Source: Turritopsis dohrnii
Taxonomy: Eukaryota > Cnidaria > Hydrozoa > Anthoathecata > Oceaniidae
Assembly (NCBI GenBank): GCA_027922465.2
Contig: BQMF02000025.1
Location: 1,460,501 to 1,524,500, forward strand
Direction of reading: 5' to 3'
Length of the DNA stretch: 64,000 bases
Each line of letters begins with the position of its first letter. Positions within the stretch are counted from its first letter, which is position 1. The position numbers were made by a program, and so were the translations under genes. The notes under the pieces are model-generated. The model made no database searches and was not told the DNA's origin. It worked only from the letters and a program-made list of their open reading frames with translations. This document shows positions 1-12,795 of this stretch, in pieces.

Positions 1-1013
1 TCCCAATAGATCAGACCATTCAATATTCAATGTGTCAAAATGTTATTAAAATAACAGAACAAAATCAAGGACCAACAACAAAAATGCCTAGTTTCATCAA
101 AAATGATAACATGCAAGAGAACATGCCACAATCAATACTGTCCGCAGTTCTTTTCTGAAAATATCTGAAAAGGATTGTTTGAAATGGTTAATAATGATCT
201 CTTGGAAAACCTTTTTGGCAGAACTAATACATCAATAAAAACTATCTAATTATGTTCTATAAATAATAAAAATCAGGTTAGCTGTAAGAGTTTCAAGTTT
301 CAAGTTTCCTTAGGTCCTCCCCAAAGGATTAGGTACATAAGTACATACTACATGTTCATAAGGATTTTACTGACAAACTTGATTTAAATGATGTAGACAA
401 TGAATTTGTAGGTGCTAGACAGTATCAATACAACATTTTTGGCACATTTTGACTTTATTTTATAGTTAAGGGACAATTATATCATATTATTAGTATCCGA
501 TCAAAAATTTTGAAAAGACCAACAGGTGGGGCCCACTTAGATACTACATATATTTGCCCCTTGGTTACAGTTGCATATGGTAAAGATTCTTATTGAACTC
601 TGACATGAAAATAAATTTTGAAATCTTGTTTATGTCATTAAAGAGTAACAATAAAGTAACTAAAATGTTTTTTGTGTAATTCCCTGCATATCCTGAGTCT
701 CAGTGATCCTGCAAAATCAATATGACCGATTTACGTCATTTAAGTAAAAGGTAAATTTAGGTAAATGAAAATTAAGTTCAATTCTTACATAAATAACAAC
801 AACAAAATTAATAAGATAAATTTTCAAGCAATTTTTTATGTCCAGGGTACAGTCCCAAAGACTCAATCTTCTAAGGAGTTGCTAAGCTCAATCTTTGAAC
901 AATTGTTTTCAAAAGCAAAAAAAAAAAAAAAAAATGTATAAGTACTGGAATGAAAGTACAAAGAATGAATTTTTTTCAGTAGCTTTGCAATGTGCAATAA
1001 CAAATGAAATACA
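1..1013. other. No gene recognised
   Basis: AT-rich sequence without a convincing reading frame or splice-bounded exon. It contains a poly-A run near 917-935. I see nothing else that can be supported. Confidence 0.5.
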
Positions 1014-1017
1014 TTAA

Positions 1018-1823
1018 GGTGTGAGTAAGCGAAAAAAGCGTGTTTTTGTTTTTTAATTAATCCTTTTGACAGGAATATGTTTATATCAAGTATGATACCT
1101 TTTTGGAAAGCTTATTTACATCTCTTAAAGCTTATGTTAAAAATTTTGAGGTAAACTTTTAAATTTTACAGTGAGTCAAAGAAAATAAACCTTGTACAAA
1201 CGTAGCTCCATTTACAAAACAAGTTAAGTTTGACTTGTGTGTTGTACACTTTTGTAATCACAAAACATAGAGTGCAAAACGCTTTTTTTTGTTTTTACTC
1301 AAATAAATTACTTTCAGAGTTATTTTCAGTTTCTCTAAAACCTTGTTTTTTGTTTTCATTTTTTTTGCTTACAAGCGTATAACTCCTGTTCTGTTCAAAA
1401 TTAAGATACAAAAATAAGCGTTTTAGGTCGATCGTTTAGCTTCTCAGTAAGCCAAATCTCAATATACAAGCTTTTTTAGTTTTGTAAATGGAACATCAAA
1501 CATAAGTGGCTGTGACACGAAAAATGAATACTGAAAAAAGAGCCTCAAAGATTTTTCTTTATTGCGTGAACTAATTAATTATTTATGAAACGGAATTTTG
1601 AAACAAAAGGATCAATACGCAACATGATCAATATGCATTATATTTTTATGATCTTTAATGTACACAAATGAGCTGCTAATACAACGCTTTTGGAAAATAA
1701 ACAGACTTCCCAACCACTTTCTGACAAAATAGTTTCACCATTGGAAAATTCAGAGTTCCTTTCATCCTGTTGTGCAAAAAAAAATTTTCAGGAAAGTCAA
1801 TGATTTTTTCCCTTACTCACACC
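1018..1823. repeat. MITE-like inverted-repeat element flanked by TTAA
   Basis: The ends are inverted copies of GGTGTGAGTAAG, and both sides are flanked by TTAA (1014-1017 and 1824-1827), the target preference of piggyBac-type elements. The arms also pair further in: the block near 1199-1225 (GCTCCATTTACAAAAC) reappears inverted near 1480-1500. There is no transposase reading frame, so it is a non-autonomous element of about 806 bp. A second, truncated copy of the same family sits at 62749-62930. Confidence 0.7.
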
Positions 1824-1827
1824 TTAA

Positions 1828-2928
1828 CTATGTAATTAACAAAGTGCACCAAGTTTGCAATCTTTTAATGGAGCAATTCAAATTTCAAATATTTGATATT
1901 CAAATTTTATGATAGGGCAACACCTCTCTCTGATTATCATTCTGTTTTATATTGTAACGAAAATTATCGTATTGGGTTGATTTACTCAGGTAACATGTAT
2001 AGTTCTTTTCAGTGACTTTGTTGGTTTGCTTTTGAAAATTTTGTTACAGTACAGAGTACGACACAAAAAGCTATATTTTACCAGTTGAATAATGCACATT
2101 GGTGTGTCAGAATGTCAAAATGTATATTTGTGTTATTGGCTTAACTAAACATTACTTTATACAGTAACAAGGATTCCCTTCAATGGTTTCATTTTTATAT
2201 TTTTATGACAGAAGACACAGCGGATACATTTACAGCTACATTTTTGGATAAGTGCAAGTGAACCAAATAAAGTCTTATTTTCAGCAAAAACTTCAACTTC
2301 ATTAAACCCTTTTTTGATATGCAACTATTCAGCTCTATAAGTGTGTTTTGTAGAGTACATAAGAAAAGTCATTTTTCATATAAAGGATACTCATCTTATT
2401 TCATTTTTGATGTTTTGCTTTTCCTAAATACGACTTCTAAAGTTTTTCTACTATAAGAAAACCTGTTAAAAAGAAAAAGACTTAAGCTAAATACCTTAAA
2501 AGTATCTTAGAAAGGAAACAGACAAAAATGTCATCTTAGATATCTCCAAACATGTCTTCCAGATGTCTTTTCCCTGGGGGAAAGTGGTTATTATGAAAGC
2601 AAACAATGGCAACTAACCTTAACTTCACGAGACAGTGGCTATTTACTGCAAAAATGAAATGTATGAAATTCATCTGCTCTGCCATCCTCTTGAATGACCA
2701 ACATGCTTATTTCACAAAACCATACACTATAAAAAAAAGATCAATTGATTAGCAACAAAGCATGTTACTGCTGCTGCATGATATTGATACTGCAAAAAGC
2801 AGTGAAGCATGCATGTCATATTTTAGATTTTAAGAACGAAGTTTCATAACCTGAAGGGAAAACATTGAACTTACCCATCTCTAATTCACACCTACACCTT
2901 AGGCAACTTTTGAACTTTCTCTCTTATA
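1828..2928. other. No gene recognised
   Basis: AT-rich DNA between the TTAA-flanked repeat and the 3' end of the LINE. No coding exon or RNA gene could be supported. Confidence 0.4.
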
Positions 2929-3166
2929 ATAGAATAGAATAGAATAATATTTATTCGTCATAAAAAATAAATAAGTTAGCTACAAAGTAGTTAAATGAAA
3001 TAAAGACTGGAGACCACCCCAGTAGATATATCTAAACAAAGGAGGTGGCCACCAAATAGAGAATAAATAAAAAATACGAATAAATAAGTACAGTTGAAAA
3101 TAGAGAATAAATAAAAAGTGTTTTGTGATTGCGGAGATACTTATTTCAAGAGAGAGAGAGAGAGAA

Positions 3167-6139
3167 CTAATTGCATGTTGGGTAGTTTCTTAGAAAATAA
3201 TCAGTGACAAGCTGTTTAAGATGGTTATATGAAAGGGAAGCTAGGTCGATGTGTTTATAGGTAGACTGGAGATGATCCCACCAAGATATTGATTGATATG
3301 TAAAAGAATTCATACCATATAAGCTGGTGTTTATATTAGGTTTACAGAGAAATCCTGCTGACTTACCTCTGGTGTTGATGGAATGGGGTAATTTGGAAAA
3401 AGTGAAAGCACTATGAATGTGATCAGGAATTCTGTGATTGAGAATTTGATGAATGAAAAGGATATTTAGGGTTCTTGTCAAATCAAAAATCGAAAGTAAA
3501 CCAAGTTTAGAAAAGAGTGGAGAAGAATGAGATCTAAAAGAAGAAAAAGTAATGAGACGAATTGCAGTTTTTTGGAGAAGAAGAATGCGTTTATTATTAG
3601 TAGATTCATGCAAGGCCCAGGTCTGGCAGCCATAGCGCATGTGAGAGGAAAAGATTGCATGGTAAACAGAAAGAGAGACAGATTCAGGCAGGAAGTGACG
3701 GATTTTACTCAGCGCACTGTTGGCTCGTCGAAGTTTGATTGAAAGTTCATGAATGTGTTTTTTCCAGGTGAGATCCTCATCAAGATATACACCAAGATAT
3801 TTAATGAACTAACTAGGTTGTAGTTTCCTCCCACCAATTTTGATCTTGAGGTTAAAATTCAGTAATTTGGATTTATGTCTAAACAGGATAAACTCAGTTT
3901 TACTGGCATTAAGGGAGATTTTATTTGCATTAAGCCAACTAGAAAGAAGTTTTAAGTCAATGTTGATTCTTTTGTTCAGTGACTTCAGGGACCTGTTAAA
4001 TTGAAGTAGGTTAGTATCATCAGCAAAATGGTAGATGTCGGAGTAGGCAAGAGCATAATGTAAATCATTGATGTAAATTAAAAAGAGTAAAGGTCCAAGT
4101 ACAGACCCTTGCGGAACGCCATGATTTATGATTTTTAGATCAGACTTAAAATTCAGTAGTTTGACAAATTGTGATCGTTGGGAAAGATAAGACCTAAACC
4201 ACCTGTTGGTGACACCTCGGATTCCGTAGTATGAAAGTTTTTTGCATAAAATTTCGTGATCTACAGTGTCAAAGGCTTTTTGGAGATCAACAAAGACCCC
4301 AATACCAAACTGACCTTGGTCAAGAGCTTTGCGGATACGCTCAGTGATATTGATTAGGGCATGATTAGTAGAGTGTCCTTTTCTGAAACCAAACTGTCTC
4401 TCATACAGGTATTTATGTTGTTCGAGAAAAAGAGAAAGGCGAGAGTACATGAGTTTTTCTAATAGTTTTTCAATGTTAGACAGAAGTGAAATAGGACGGT
4501 AGTTATAGTTGTTAAAGGCATTACTTAATATAGAAGGGTCAGATGTAATTGAGCCATCAATAGATATACAGAAGGAATTAGAAGAGTGAGAAGATTTTAC
4601 AGATATTATTTCTTTCACACCAATCCAGATATTTTTAATGTTATTAAGGTTAGATCTAAAGTATTCAGAATAATATTGTTTTTTACTAATTCTGCAGAGA
4701 GAGACAATTTGGTTCCTATGACGTTTAAAATCGTTGTGAAGGTTAGATTTCAAGGTTGGATCAGTTTCTTTTATAAATTGTTTTAGAAGTTTATCCCTAG
4801 CTATTATAGACTTTTTTATACCTGGTGTAATCCAAGGTTTTGACAGGAATTTGATTTGTTTTTTTGTCAGTTTGATAAGGGGGAGATGTTTGTCAATAAG
4901 GCCATCAATGGTATCAAAGAATTTAGCAAAAGAGGAGTTAACGTCACGATCAGACAGATTAAGTCTTTCATCCCAGTCAATATCAAAATAGTCTAAAATG
5001 AAATTAGTTTTGTCGAAGTTAGACCAATCGCGTTTGTAGACTGGTTGGTTAGATGAATTTTGTTTAGTGTCATTGTAGAGAAGTATGAATTGTGCTAAGT
5101 GATCAGAGATATTAAATAAAAGGTTTCCAGCAAGGGTTCTAAACTTGGAGGTAGATATAAAAATATTATCAATGAGAGTTTTAGAAGGAGTTATTCGAGT
5201 CGGAAGAAGAATAGAGGGAAGGATAGAGTAGGAGCCTAAAATATCAAGAAAATTAGAGTAAGGAGAGATATCAGATTTCAACAGGTCAATATTGAAGTCA
5301 CCAAGCAAAATGAGAGTTTTATTTTCTATACCAGTTTTTTCTAGGAGAGGTATTAAGAAATCATCGTTAAATTCATCAATAGACATTGAGGGATGGCGAT
5401 AGATTGAGGCAATTAAAATATTGCCTCTTTTTCTTTGGGGGATTTCGATAAAGGTTGATTCCAGAAGCTTGGGTTTATATAATAGGTTTGATAAATCATA
5501 GCGAGGTTTATAGGAAAACCGGTTGGAAATATATAAGAGGGTACCACCAGCTAATGACTCAGCAGGAGTGTGTTCTAAAGAGTAATTGGGAAGTTCAAAA
5601 TTGAGAGGGGGAGTTTTGGATTTAATTCTGGTTTCGGTGATGGCAATTACACCAAACTGGAGATTTAATTGAGCCAAAAGTGCACAGAGATCGTCGTAAT
5701 GAGCATTAAGAGAAGCAATATTGAGATGGAGAGCAGAGAAAGACTTAGGTTTATTCTTAATCTTTTGGAATTCATCACAATCATAGTACTTACAGTTTAG
5801 GTTGTTTATTGTAAAGTCACCAAAAGGGTTAAGGTTAGATTTGCTTAAAGAGTTGAGGTCAGAAAATAAAGATTTGAAGCCTTGGAGATCATTAGCAGAA
5901 AACGGAGCCGTTGCAGTGTCATGATACGTGTTCTGAAAAGGGAAAATGTCAGCAAGACAGGTTTTGCATTGCCATGAGAGGTCAGAGTTAGCTAGGGAAT
6001 GGAAATCACTAATGCTTAGTTGACTGCATTTTTTATGAAACCACAGGGAGCAGCTTTCACAAAAAATAGCATTACAATTCTCAGGAACTAGTTTTTCACA
6101 GACAGGACAGAAGAATTTCACTGACAAGGGATTTGGCAT
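3167..6139 (-). pseudogene. LINE ORF2: PHD finger, endonuclease, reverse transcriptase (broken)
   Basis: Starts at ATG 6139. Residues about 10-60 form a PHD-like Cys4-His-Cys3 finger (CPVC, CESC, HKKC, CKTC). The endonuclease follows (ALHLNIASLNAHYDDL, AITETRI, LLGDFNID, NISDHLA). The reverse transcriptase shows YRPISLLSNIEKLLEKL, FVDLQKAFDTVDH, GVPQGSVLGPLLFLIYINDL and the catalytic FADD. One TAG at 3809-3811 interrupts the frame; the same frame then continues without another stop to 3167 (YLGVYLDED onward, then the conserved C-terminal region). Residues normally found between the endonuclease and RT fingers are missing: the text jumps from ILSNAFNN directly to YNYRPISLL, which indicates an in-frame deletion of roughly 100 or more codons. 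The clade call (CR1/L2) rests on motif spacing and tail type. Confidence 0.85.
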
Positions 6140-6317
6140 AAAAAGGGATGCAGAAAAGATCTCTCAATCGCACAACAAAGGAGAAAAAAAAAAACCGACA
6201 AAATGCAGTAAAACTGATAGCAAGAAGAAAATAAACTAAAATAAAATGCAAACTAAGCCAACCAAGAGCCAATGCCATTCGGTGAACTTTACACGATTAC
6301 GCTGCCAGGATACCATA

Positions 6318-6990
6318 TTAATTCGATTGAGGGTATACAAAGTCCGGATATAGTTGGTCGATAACGCTTTCATGTGTGATTTTAATAAGTTTGGAGCGAT
6401 CTGTAACGCGTATGGCAACACACCCATTATTAACAAAAACTTTACTGATTATGCGGCTACGTTTCAAACAGCGACATTTCCAAGCGATTCTTTGGAACGC
6501 AGGACAAAGATTCGAATTAAATGAAAGTTTCGTATCTCTCGGAAAACCAAAGTCCGATTTGTCACAAGATTCTAACAACCTGAATTTTGTCAGAGCCAGC
6601 TCTGTAAACTTTCTGTTCGTGAATCTAACAATAACTGTTTTATCTTTTCTCTTCGAATTCAGTCGGTGACAAGCCTGTATGTCATTCGAATCGGCGTTAA
6701 CATTGACAGCTGACAGGATCTCAACCACTTTGTCCTCAAGGCCTTCTTCTGTCACGGCAGCAGGAATGCCAGAGATCTCCAGATTGTTCCGATGACCATA
6801 TTGATTTGTCAGATTTATTTCTGCTTCCATTTCAACAATTTTGTCAGAGAGATTCTTAACTTTCTCGTTCAGTCTTTTATTTTCATTCAGCAAATGCTGA
6901 ATGATATTCTCTCTGATTTCATTAAGTGAGTTTTTTATTTCAGAGATGTCATTGCAGGTAGCATCAATTTTGTCTGTGAGTTCTTGGAAC
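6318..6990 (-). CDS. LINE ORF1 protein, coiled-coil RNA-binding type (5' truncated)
   Basis: Lies just upstream of the LINE ORF2 on the same strand, with a 178-bp spacer. The N-terminal part is heptad-like and charged (coiled coil, e.g. NKRLNEKVKNLSDKIVEMEA). It is followed by NNLEISGIP and an RRM-like region with CHRLNSKRKDKTVIVRFTNR, the pattern of L1/CR1-type ORF1 proteins that bind the element's RNA. The open frame continues upstream of 6893 to about 6990 without a clear ATG, so the start is probably lost. It ends at 6318. Of transposon origin, not a host gene. Confidence 0.65.
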
Positions 6991-6995
6991 TGTAC

Positions 6996-9280
6996 CTGAT
7001 AAAGACAGAATATCGCAGATAAAACAGTAGGTTAAAAAGATTAGCAAATATTTTGATATTTTGATTTCACATACACATTAGCAAAACTTTCACAGAAAAT
7101 AAAAAACAATCAAACACTTAAAATTGACTATGTGATGTCATTTAGTCCTAAATTTAAAATTCTAGTGAACATCGGAAATATCTCAGTTGTATCGATTTCA
7201 AACCATATCAAAAACAGTAAAGCAAATTAGTAAACTTGATGAATATCAAAACTTAGAATGTTAATTACATCTGTAATACCATGACACTGAGGAACTTGAT
7301 TAAACACAAACATTCACTCATTTAGGATGTTATCAGAGGAAACAAAAATCTTCTCCAAAACTGCAAAACAATGGAATCTCATTTTTTTTATTTCAAAAAA
7401 CTTTTCTGATTTCAATGTAGAATTCAAATTTGTAGAGTATTTCATCTTTTTAGTAGCCATAAAGAATTTCAAATATTTCCAATCAAATGACACTTCATTA
7501 CTTCTGGAGCTAGTTTCTCCCTTTACCCAGGTTATGGAACTATTGCAAAAGCATCTACTATTTTTTTCTCAAATCATCAGATACACAAACCAAAAGAATT
7601 AATAAATAACCATAATGATAGGTAAAAGCAAGTAAACTGGTTTGTGTAAGAATATTTAAATGATCGTAATGAACTCTGTATGAAATAACATGTAATAAAC
7701 ATAATGACAATTTATTACTTATGTCAGTGTTTTTTTGGGCTTAGAAAACAGTGGTCTGAAAGCTTAATTTTTGTATTGCAGGTCAATTGTTTGCTTAAAC
7801 CTCAAATGGTTTTAATAAGACAAATGATTGAAAATTCTAAACCTTTTTCCCAAACTTAAGAACATCAATGGTTAAAAAACTACAGGATTTTCAAGTAAGG
7901 AGCGACAAATCTTGAAAATATTCCCTTTGTGTAATGGAGCAGATATTCCGCATGTCGTTTGAAATTCAGTTATAAATAATATAAACAATACATGAATTGA
8001 GTAAATTGGTACTAGATGTGCCAGAGCTCTTCCATTCCAGATAAAAAGTTTTGATTGGAATACTTCACTGGTGGTTTAATTCGTAGGTTGCTCTGCAATT
8101 TTAAGTATTTCTTAAATTTGGAAACATAAAATTACATTCTTTTAAAGTGTTATTAGAACACATTGTTTTGTTAAGCTCTCTAGGATTCTGAAACTCTATT
8201 ACAAATTTTAACGGAAAAAGTCATTGTTGAATTTACCCATTTGTCGAGAAATTCCCCAAGAACATAGTTGTTTCAATAAAAATAGTCAATCACCGAAATT
8301 ATAATTTTCAAATTATTACATCTTTCATTTAAATGAAGTTGAGCATGAAACAGAACTTCCAGGAATAAAATATTCCACTTTTTCTAGATAGACTGTAATT
8401 TAGGAATCATAAATCTTAATTGGCTCAAATATTTTTAATTTGAGTAGATTTTTTGATAAAAAAGACTGAACACCCATCTACGTCAAATGAACAAAACTGA
8501 CAAAACTTTTGATGCTCTGGTTTTATTTGTAAAAAAATTAATTTCCAGAAAGGAAATTATTTTCCACATTGAAAAACATAGACATTTTACGTAAATTTTT
8601 ATGTAGCTAGGTGAAACCACAGATGTTTAGAAATATTTCTATGGTGAAACGTAATACCGTATCCAAATTACTTTGAAAATTAAAGTAAATAAATAAATAA
8701 ATAAATAAATAAACAAACAAACAAATAAATAAATAGATGAGATAGTTACTGACAGTGTGGATCTTTTTCTTAATTGGAAAGGTAGTTGTAGAGCCATCGT
8801 TTTTTTTGAAACGCTGATATATATTCGTTTATTTTGCAATGGGCAAATTTGTTAGCGTACATATTGTAGGGTATGGGTGAGGAATGGGTTTTGTCATTGT
8901 GAAGGGCTTTTAATGGAGGGAATTTTCCTTCAATACTTGCACATAGTTATACCACTGCTTTTATGAAAAATTTCAACTTGTTTTAATTTTTTTTTTTTTT
9001 GTTAATTTATTCTAGTAGTGATACAAACTGAATAATGGAATATTTCATCTCAAAGTTCTCCCCATTCAGGAATTATGTTTTCTAAGACCTACCTATCATA
9101 GAATTACCTTTTTTATCTTCTGACTGAATTAGCGGTCCAACTGTGTGTGAATTATAATTTTGACTTCTCATTTCAAATTTATAAAGGAACAGCTCATGCA
9201 AAAGTGCTCTTCGAAGGTGAATTTTTGGAGAATTGAACTATGCAAGAGTAAAACTACCCGCTTAAGAAAATATCCAATGT
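6996..9280. other. No gene recognised; AT-rich
   Basis: Long AT-rich stretch between the LINE and a weak inverted repeat. Open frames here are short, low-complexity and without recognisable domains or splice context. The only clear structure is the tetranucleotide microsatellite at 8684-8734. Confidence 0.5.
8684..8734. repeat. (AAAT)n/(AAAC)n microsatellite
   Basis: Runs of AAAT units with three AAAC units in the middle (about 51 bp). A short frame on the minus strand through this tract is an artefact of the repeat. Confidence 0.9.
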
Positions 9281-9289
9281 TACTTTTTG

Positions 9290-10760
9290 TTCTTAAGAAG
9301 AAGAATCCAGGCCCAAACTGTTCCTAATTCCTGGAACAATGTTTTGAGCCTCAGGTTGTTCTGATTTTACTGTTATTTTTGGCCAAATCTGAGGCTTTTG
9401 TTCTTATAAAATTGTTCCTACAAAAAGCATCTAATGTGTCAAAGGAATATCGTTTTTCTGCATTTTTTGCTTTTTCTCTCTCAATTTTAATGGAGTTATT
9501 CAAATTGATACATATTACTGTCTATTCAAATCATCAATTACTTCATAAGCATGAAAACACTTTGTAACATAAACATGCAGAAGTCTTTATCAATGATTTA
9601 ATTAACTAATTTTTACATGGCTGGAGAACAACTGGAAATAATAAAGTGATGCAGTACAACAAGATGTTTAGGAAAACCAAACACAGGAGTGAGAAAGAAG
9701 TAGCTTGTAATAATCTGGATGAAAGTGCTTACTGGGTACTTGCTTAATCGAGCAAAAGTATATAAAAGATATAAAAAAAATACAAATATGACCATTTCAT
9801 TTCATAAAAATAATATTTCTAACGTACTTGCATTAGAAATATTTTTTATTTTCAGTTTGACAAAGTAAATGTATTTTACAAAAATTATGTAAAAATTAAC
9901 ACACTGTCAATTTCCTTCAATACGCTCAACCTTCCTTATTACAAACACAAATAAAAACACATTGCAATGTAACAGTCTGTAATTTAAAACACTACACATC
10001 CTTTTCTATCAATCAAGTCAACATACTTCTGCTTCTGATGTATCATGTGTGATGGTTGTAGATGTATATATTTTCAGTTGATTTTAAAGTTTAATCTTTT
10101 CCATTGGGGATTAAAGTCTTTCATCACATTGACAGCATGTTTCGGTTCAGTTTCGTGTTAAAGAAATGAGATTGAAATATTTTTAGAATCATGTTCATTC
10201 AAAATATTTGAATTTAAATTGGTAAATTGTCATTCTAAGTCCTTGCCCTTTTAGAAAATAACATTTTTTAGTAGAATTTTACAAAACTCCCAAAATTTTA
10301 TCCATGCATTCAGATAGTGAGGATATGATGGTAATGTCAAATTTCCTTGGATAGTTAGCATGATATCTCAATGTTCCTTTAGTATTGAAAATAGATTTGA
10401 CCAGTTTTCTTTTGTTCTTTTATAAATCTGTATTAAATCTGATTATTGTAAAATAGCTTTAGCCAAGTAGCAAATGAAAGTGTTCCATATTTATAAAAAA
10501 AACATTGCTCTTCCTTGGAACACTAAAGATCTTTATGTTATAACATGAAAATTTTGTTTTAAGAAAAATAATAAATTATCATTGCATTACATGTTATGTG
10601 TTTACATTATTCAGAACTTACACACTTCTTTTATAAGAACAATTTCATAAGGAATCCTCAGATTTGGCAACAATAAAAAAGAACATTAAAAAAAATAAAG
10701 AACAGCCTGAACCTAACTTATTCTTGTAAAATGAACAATTCATCAGGATGTGAATTCTTT
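9290..10760. repeat. Possible large degenerate inverted repeat
   Basis: The segment around 9335-9425 (containing CAAATCTGAGG and GTTCTTATAAAATTG) reappears inverted at about 10630-10730 (CCTCAGATTTGGC preceded by TTATAAGAACAA). This would make a roughly 1.4-kb element with diverged arms. No target duplication or transposase was found. The pairing is imperfect and was judged by eye. Confidence 0.4.
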
Positions 10761-11847
10761 CACAAGCTAGCGAGAAACAGTTTACTTGTCACTGTTTCTT
10801 TCCTGACCTTTAATGAATTTTCAAAATGTATTCATGCTGATGCAAATCTTAAACTATGTTCTTAAAGTTAAGAACAAAATAGGAACAATTCAGACTGAAA
10901 AAGACCAGCTTTAAGAAAGGTCAATAATAATTGCTTATCATCCCTTAGCTATGATCTCATATAAAATAGCCTATTGTACATTTTTCTTTTGGAGTTTTTT
11001 GTTTTTACAGTAAATTTCTTTTTAACTTCTTAAGGGGGGGAGAAACTTTTCACTATGATATCCAGATCCATCCAGCACGCTCTGTAATATGTTTTTGCAA
11101 AGAAAAAAATAATAAATCATGACGCAATATTTTCCACTATCCACAAAAATTGTGTGAAAGAAAAAAAAGGATATACCTAGCAAAAAAAAAGTAGGTCGTG
11201 ATATAGCTCTCACATCACATCATAACTTCACAAGTCAATCAGAAAAAGCTAGAAATATGTTTTTGTATGACGCAACTTTGGGACGTAGGGATATAAGAGA
11301 TAGCAAGTTATACCTAACATGTTCTAACAATGTTGTTAGATAGAAATCCACCGATGAAGGAGCCAAACATAAAAAACATAAAAAAAAATAAAATCTTGCG
11401 CACGTGCCCCATCGCACCATGTGCGAGTTTATTTTGATTTTTAGAGGGAAAAGCGTGTATTTCACAGAACACATTACAGTATCATAGTTGTTCGTTGCTA
11501 TGCGATATGCAATTATGGATTCGTAACCACGCGTAATAGGAAACCATAGACAGAGATAAAAATTTTGACATCTAGCACACGCTTTATATATCATTGGACA
11601 GAGATAAAAATTTTCCGAATAATGTGCATGAATTTGTAATTAGCATTGAATAAACATCTTAGACAAGAGGGAGAGAGTGGAGTTTCCACCAAATAAATGA
11701 ATAATAAATGAATAATAATTTCAATCAAACTGCAATAGGAATAAGCATTACATAAGAGGGGTTTTTTAACCAATCAGAATTCACCATATAGCTTTTAAAA
11801 TTTCTGCTAAACTTGCTTAATGTCTTCGTTTCAACAGAGTGAGAGTA
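10761..11847. other. No gene recognised
   Basis: Several short minus-strand frames occur here, but none shows a domain, coherent codon pattern or splice continuity. Nothing can be supported. Confidence 0.4.
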
Positions 11848-11990
11848 CAGTAAAACCTCGGCCAACTCTATTCAACGGCCACCTTCAATCAACTTAACTA
11901 ACTGCCACTTTTTCGCGATGGACAATGGAACCTCTATTCAATAGCCGCCTCCACACAACGCCCCATCCTTTTGATAAAAAGCTGAAAAAA
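11848..11990 (+). repeat. Terminal segment of a pogo/Tigger-like element
   Basis: Begins TA-CAGTAAAACCTCGGCC, which resembles the ends of pogo/Tigger DNA transposons (CAGT(A/G)AAACCTCGG with TA target). It is followed by degenerate internal repeats of CCTCTATTCAATAGCCGCC type. The matching opposite end was not found nearby, so this is a partial copy. Confidence 0.4.
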
Positions 11991-12329
11991 AACGAGTACG
12001 AAAAACAAAAAATCTTGAAATATTTCTTAAGAGTTAGGGGCACAATTTTTAATGGACACTAGTACGTGTTGGTCATTTGTTGTGATAAATATTGATCAAC
12101 ATAATTGATCGACATGCAGAAACCATTTGGTAAACATATACAGGATACTCTCATTAAGTGAGGGCTTGGGACTTTTCGTATTTGCACAGAGCAATTCGCT
12201 TTTTTAATGAGTAAAAATTATATTTACATATTATTGATTCAGTACTGTTTCGCTTGGTAAATCAATGGATGAATGAATACTAAAACGAAACGATACTAAA
12301 ACAATAAAACACATCATAAAGGTATCTTA

Positions 12330-12720
12330 GGGGCTGATTACATGATCCCGGTTAGCCGGGATGAAATTTCATCCCGCCTTGCCGAGATGAATTTCAACTC
12401 GGTGTTATATGCAAAATTTTCATCCCGTTTAGACGGGACGGGACAAAACTAACCCTTTGTGTTTTGAATTTTTGACAAACTACACATGCTCAAACCTCAA
12501 ACTTGTCCCGGTTAACCGGGGCGAAGCGATTACATGGGAAAATTTCATCTTGCCTAACCGAGATCCCGGCTCTTGATAGCCGAGATCTCGGATAGGCGGG
12601 ATGAAAATTTTATCATGAAATCGCGATGGAAAATTTATGAAGATTTGACCAGGAAGCCAAGACCTCGGCAAGGCGGGATGAAATTTCATCCCGGCTAACC
12701 GGGATCATGTAATCAGCCCC
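12330..12720. repeat. PIF/Harbinger-like MITE with 57-bp perfect terminal inverted repeats
   Basis: Starts GGGGCTGATTACATGATCCC and ends with its exact reverse complement; the terminal repeats match perfectly for about 57 bp. Direct TTA copies flank both ends (12327-12329 and 12721-12723), the three-base target duplication typical of PIF/Harbinger. Internally it holds further GC-rich palindromes (CCCGGTTAGCCGGGA type). It has no coding capacity. The terminal repeats stand out as GC-rich against AT-rich surroundings. Confidence 0.8.
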
Positions 12721-12795
12721 TTAGAAAACTACTTGCAGTTCCAAAGTGTCCCAGTGAAAGCTCGAATATCCACGTCGTCCAGTTCAACCAGGTAA

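Larger units (their letters stand above)
2929..6995 (-). mobile_element. CR1/L2-like non-LTR retrotransposon (LINE), two ORFs, inactive
   Basis: The minus strand reads, 5' to 3': a coiled-coil ORF1 (6318-6990), then ORF2 (6139 to 3167) with PHD-type zinc finger, apurinic endonuclease and reverse transcriptase. A 3' tail of short repeated units (AATAG on the plus strand, about 2929-2950) follows, as expected of the CR1/L2 group, which ends in simple repeats rather than poly-A. ORF2 is interrupted by one in-frame TAG and carries an internal deletion, so the copy is dead. The 5' end around 6,990 looks truncated because ORF1 has no clear start. No target-site duplication was established. Confidence 0.85.

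Noticed and set aside
3527..3742. Plus-strand frame across the LINE
   Set aside because: Shadow of the LINE ORF2 on the minus strand.
8639..8839. 66-codon minus-strand frame with repeated LFIYLF
   Set aside because: Produced by the AAAT/AAAC microsatellite.
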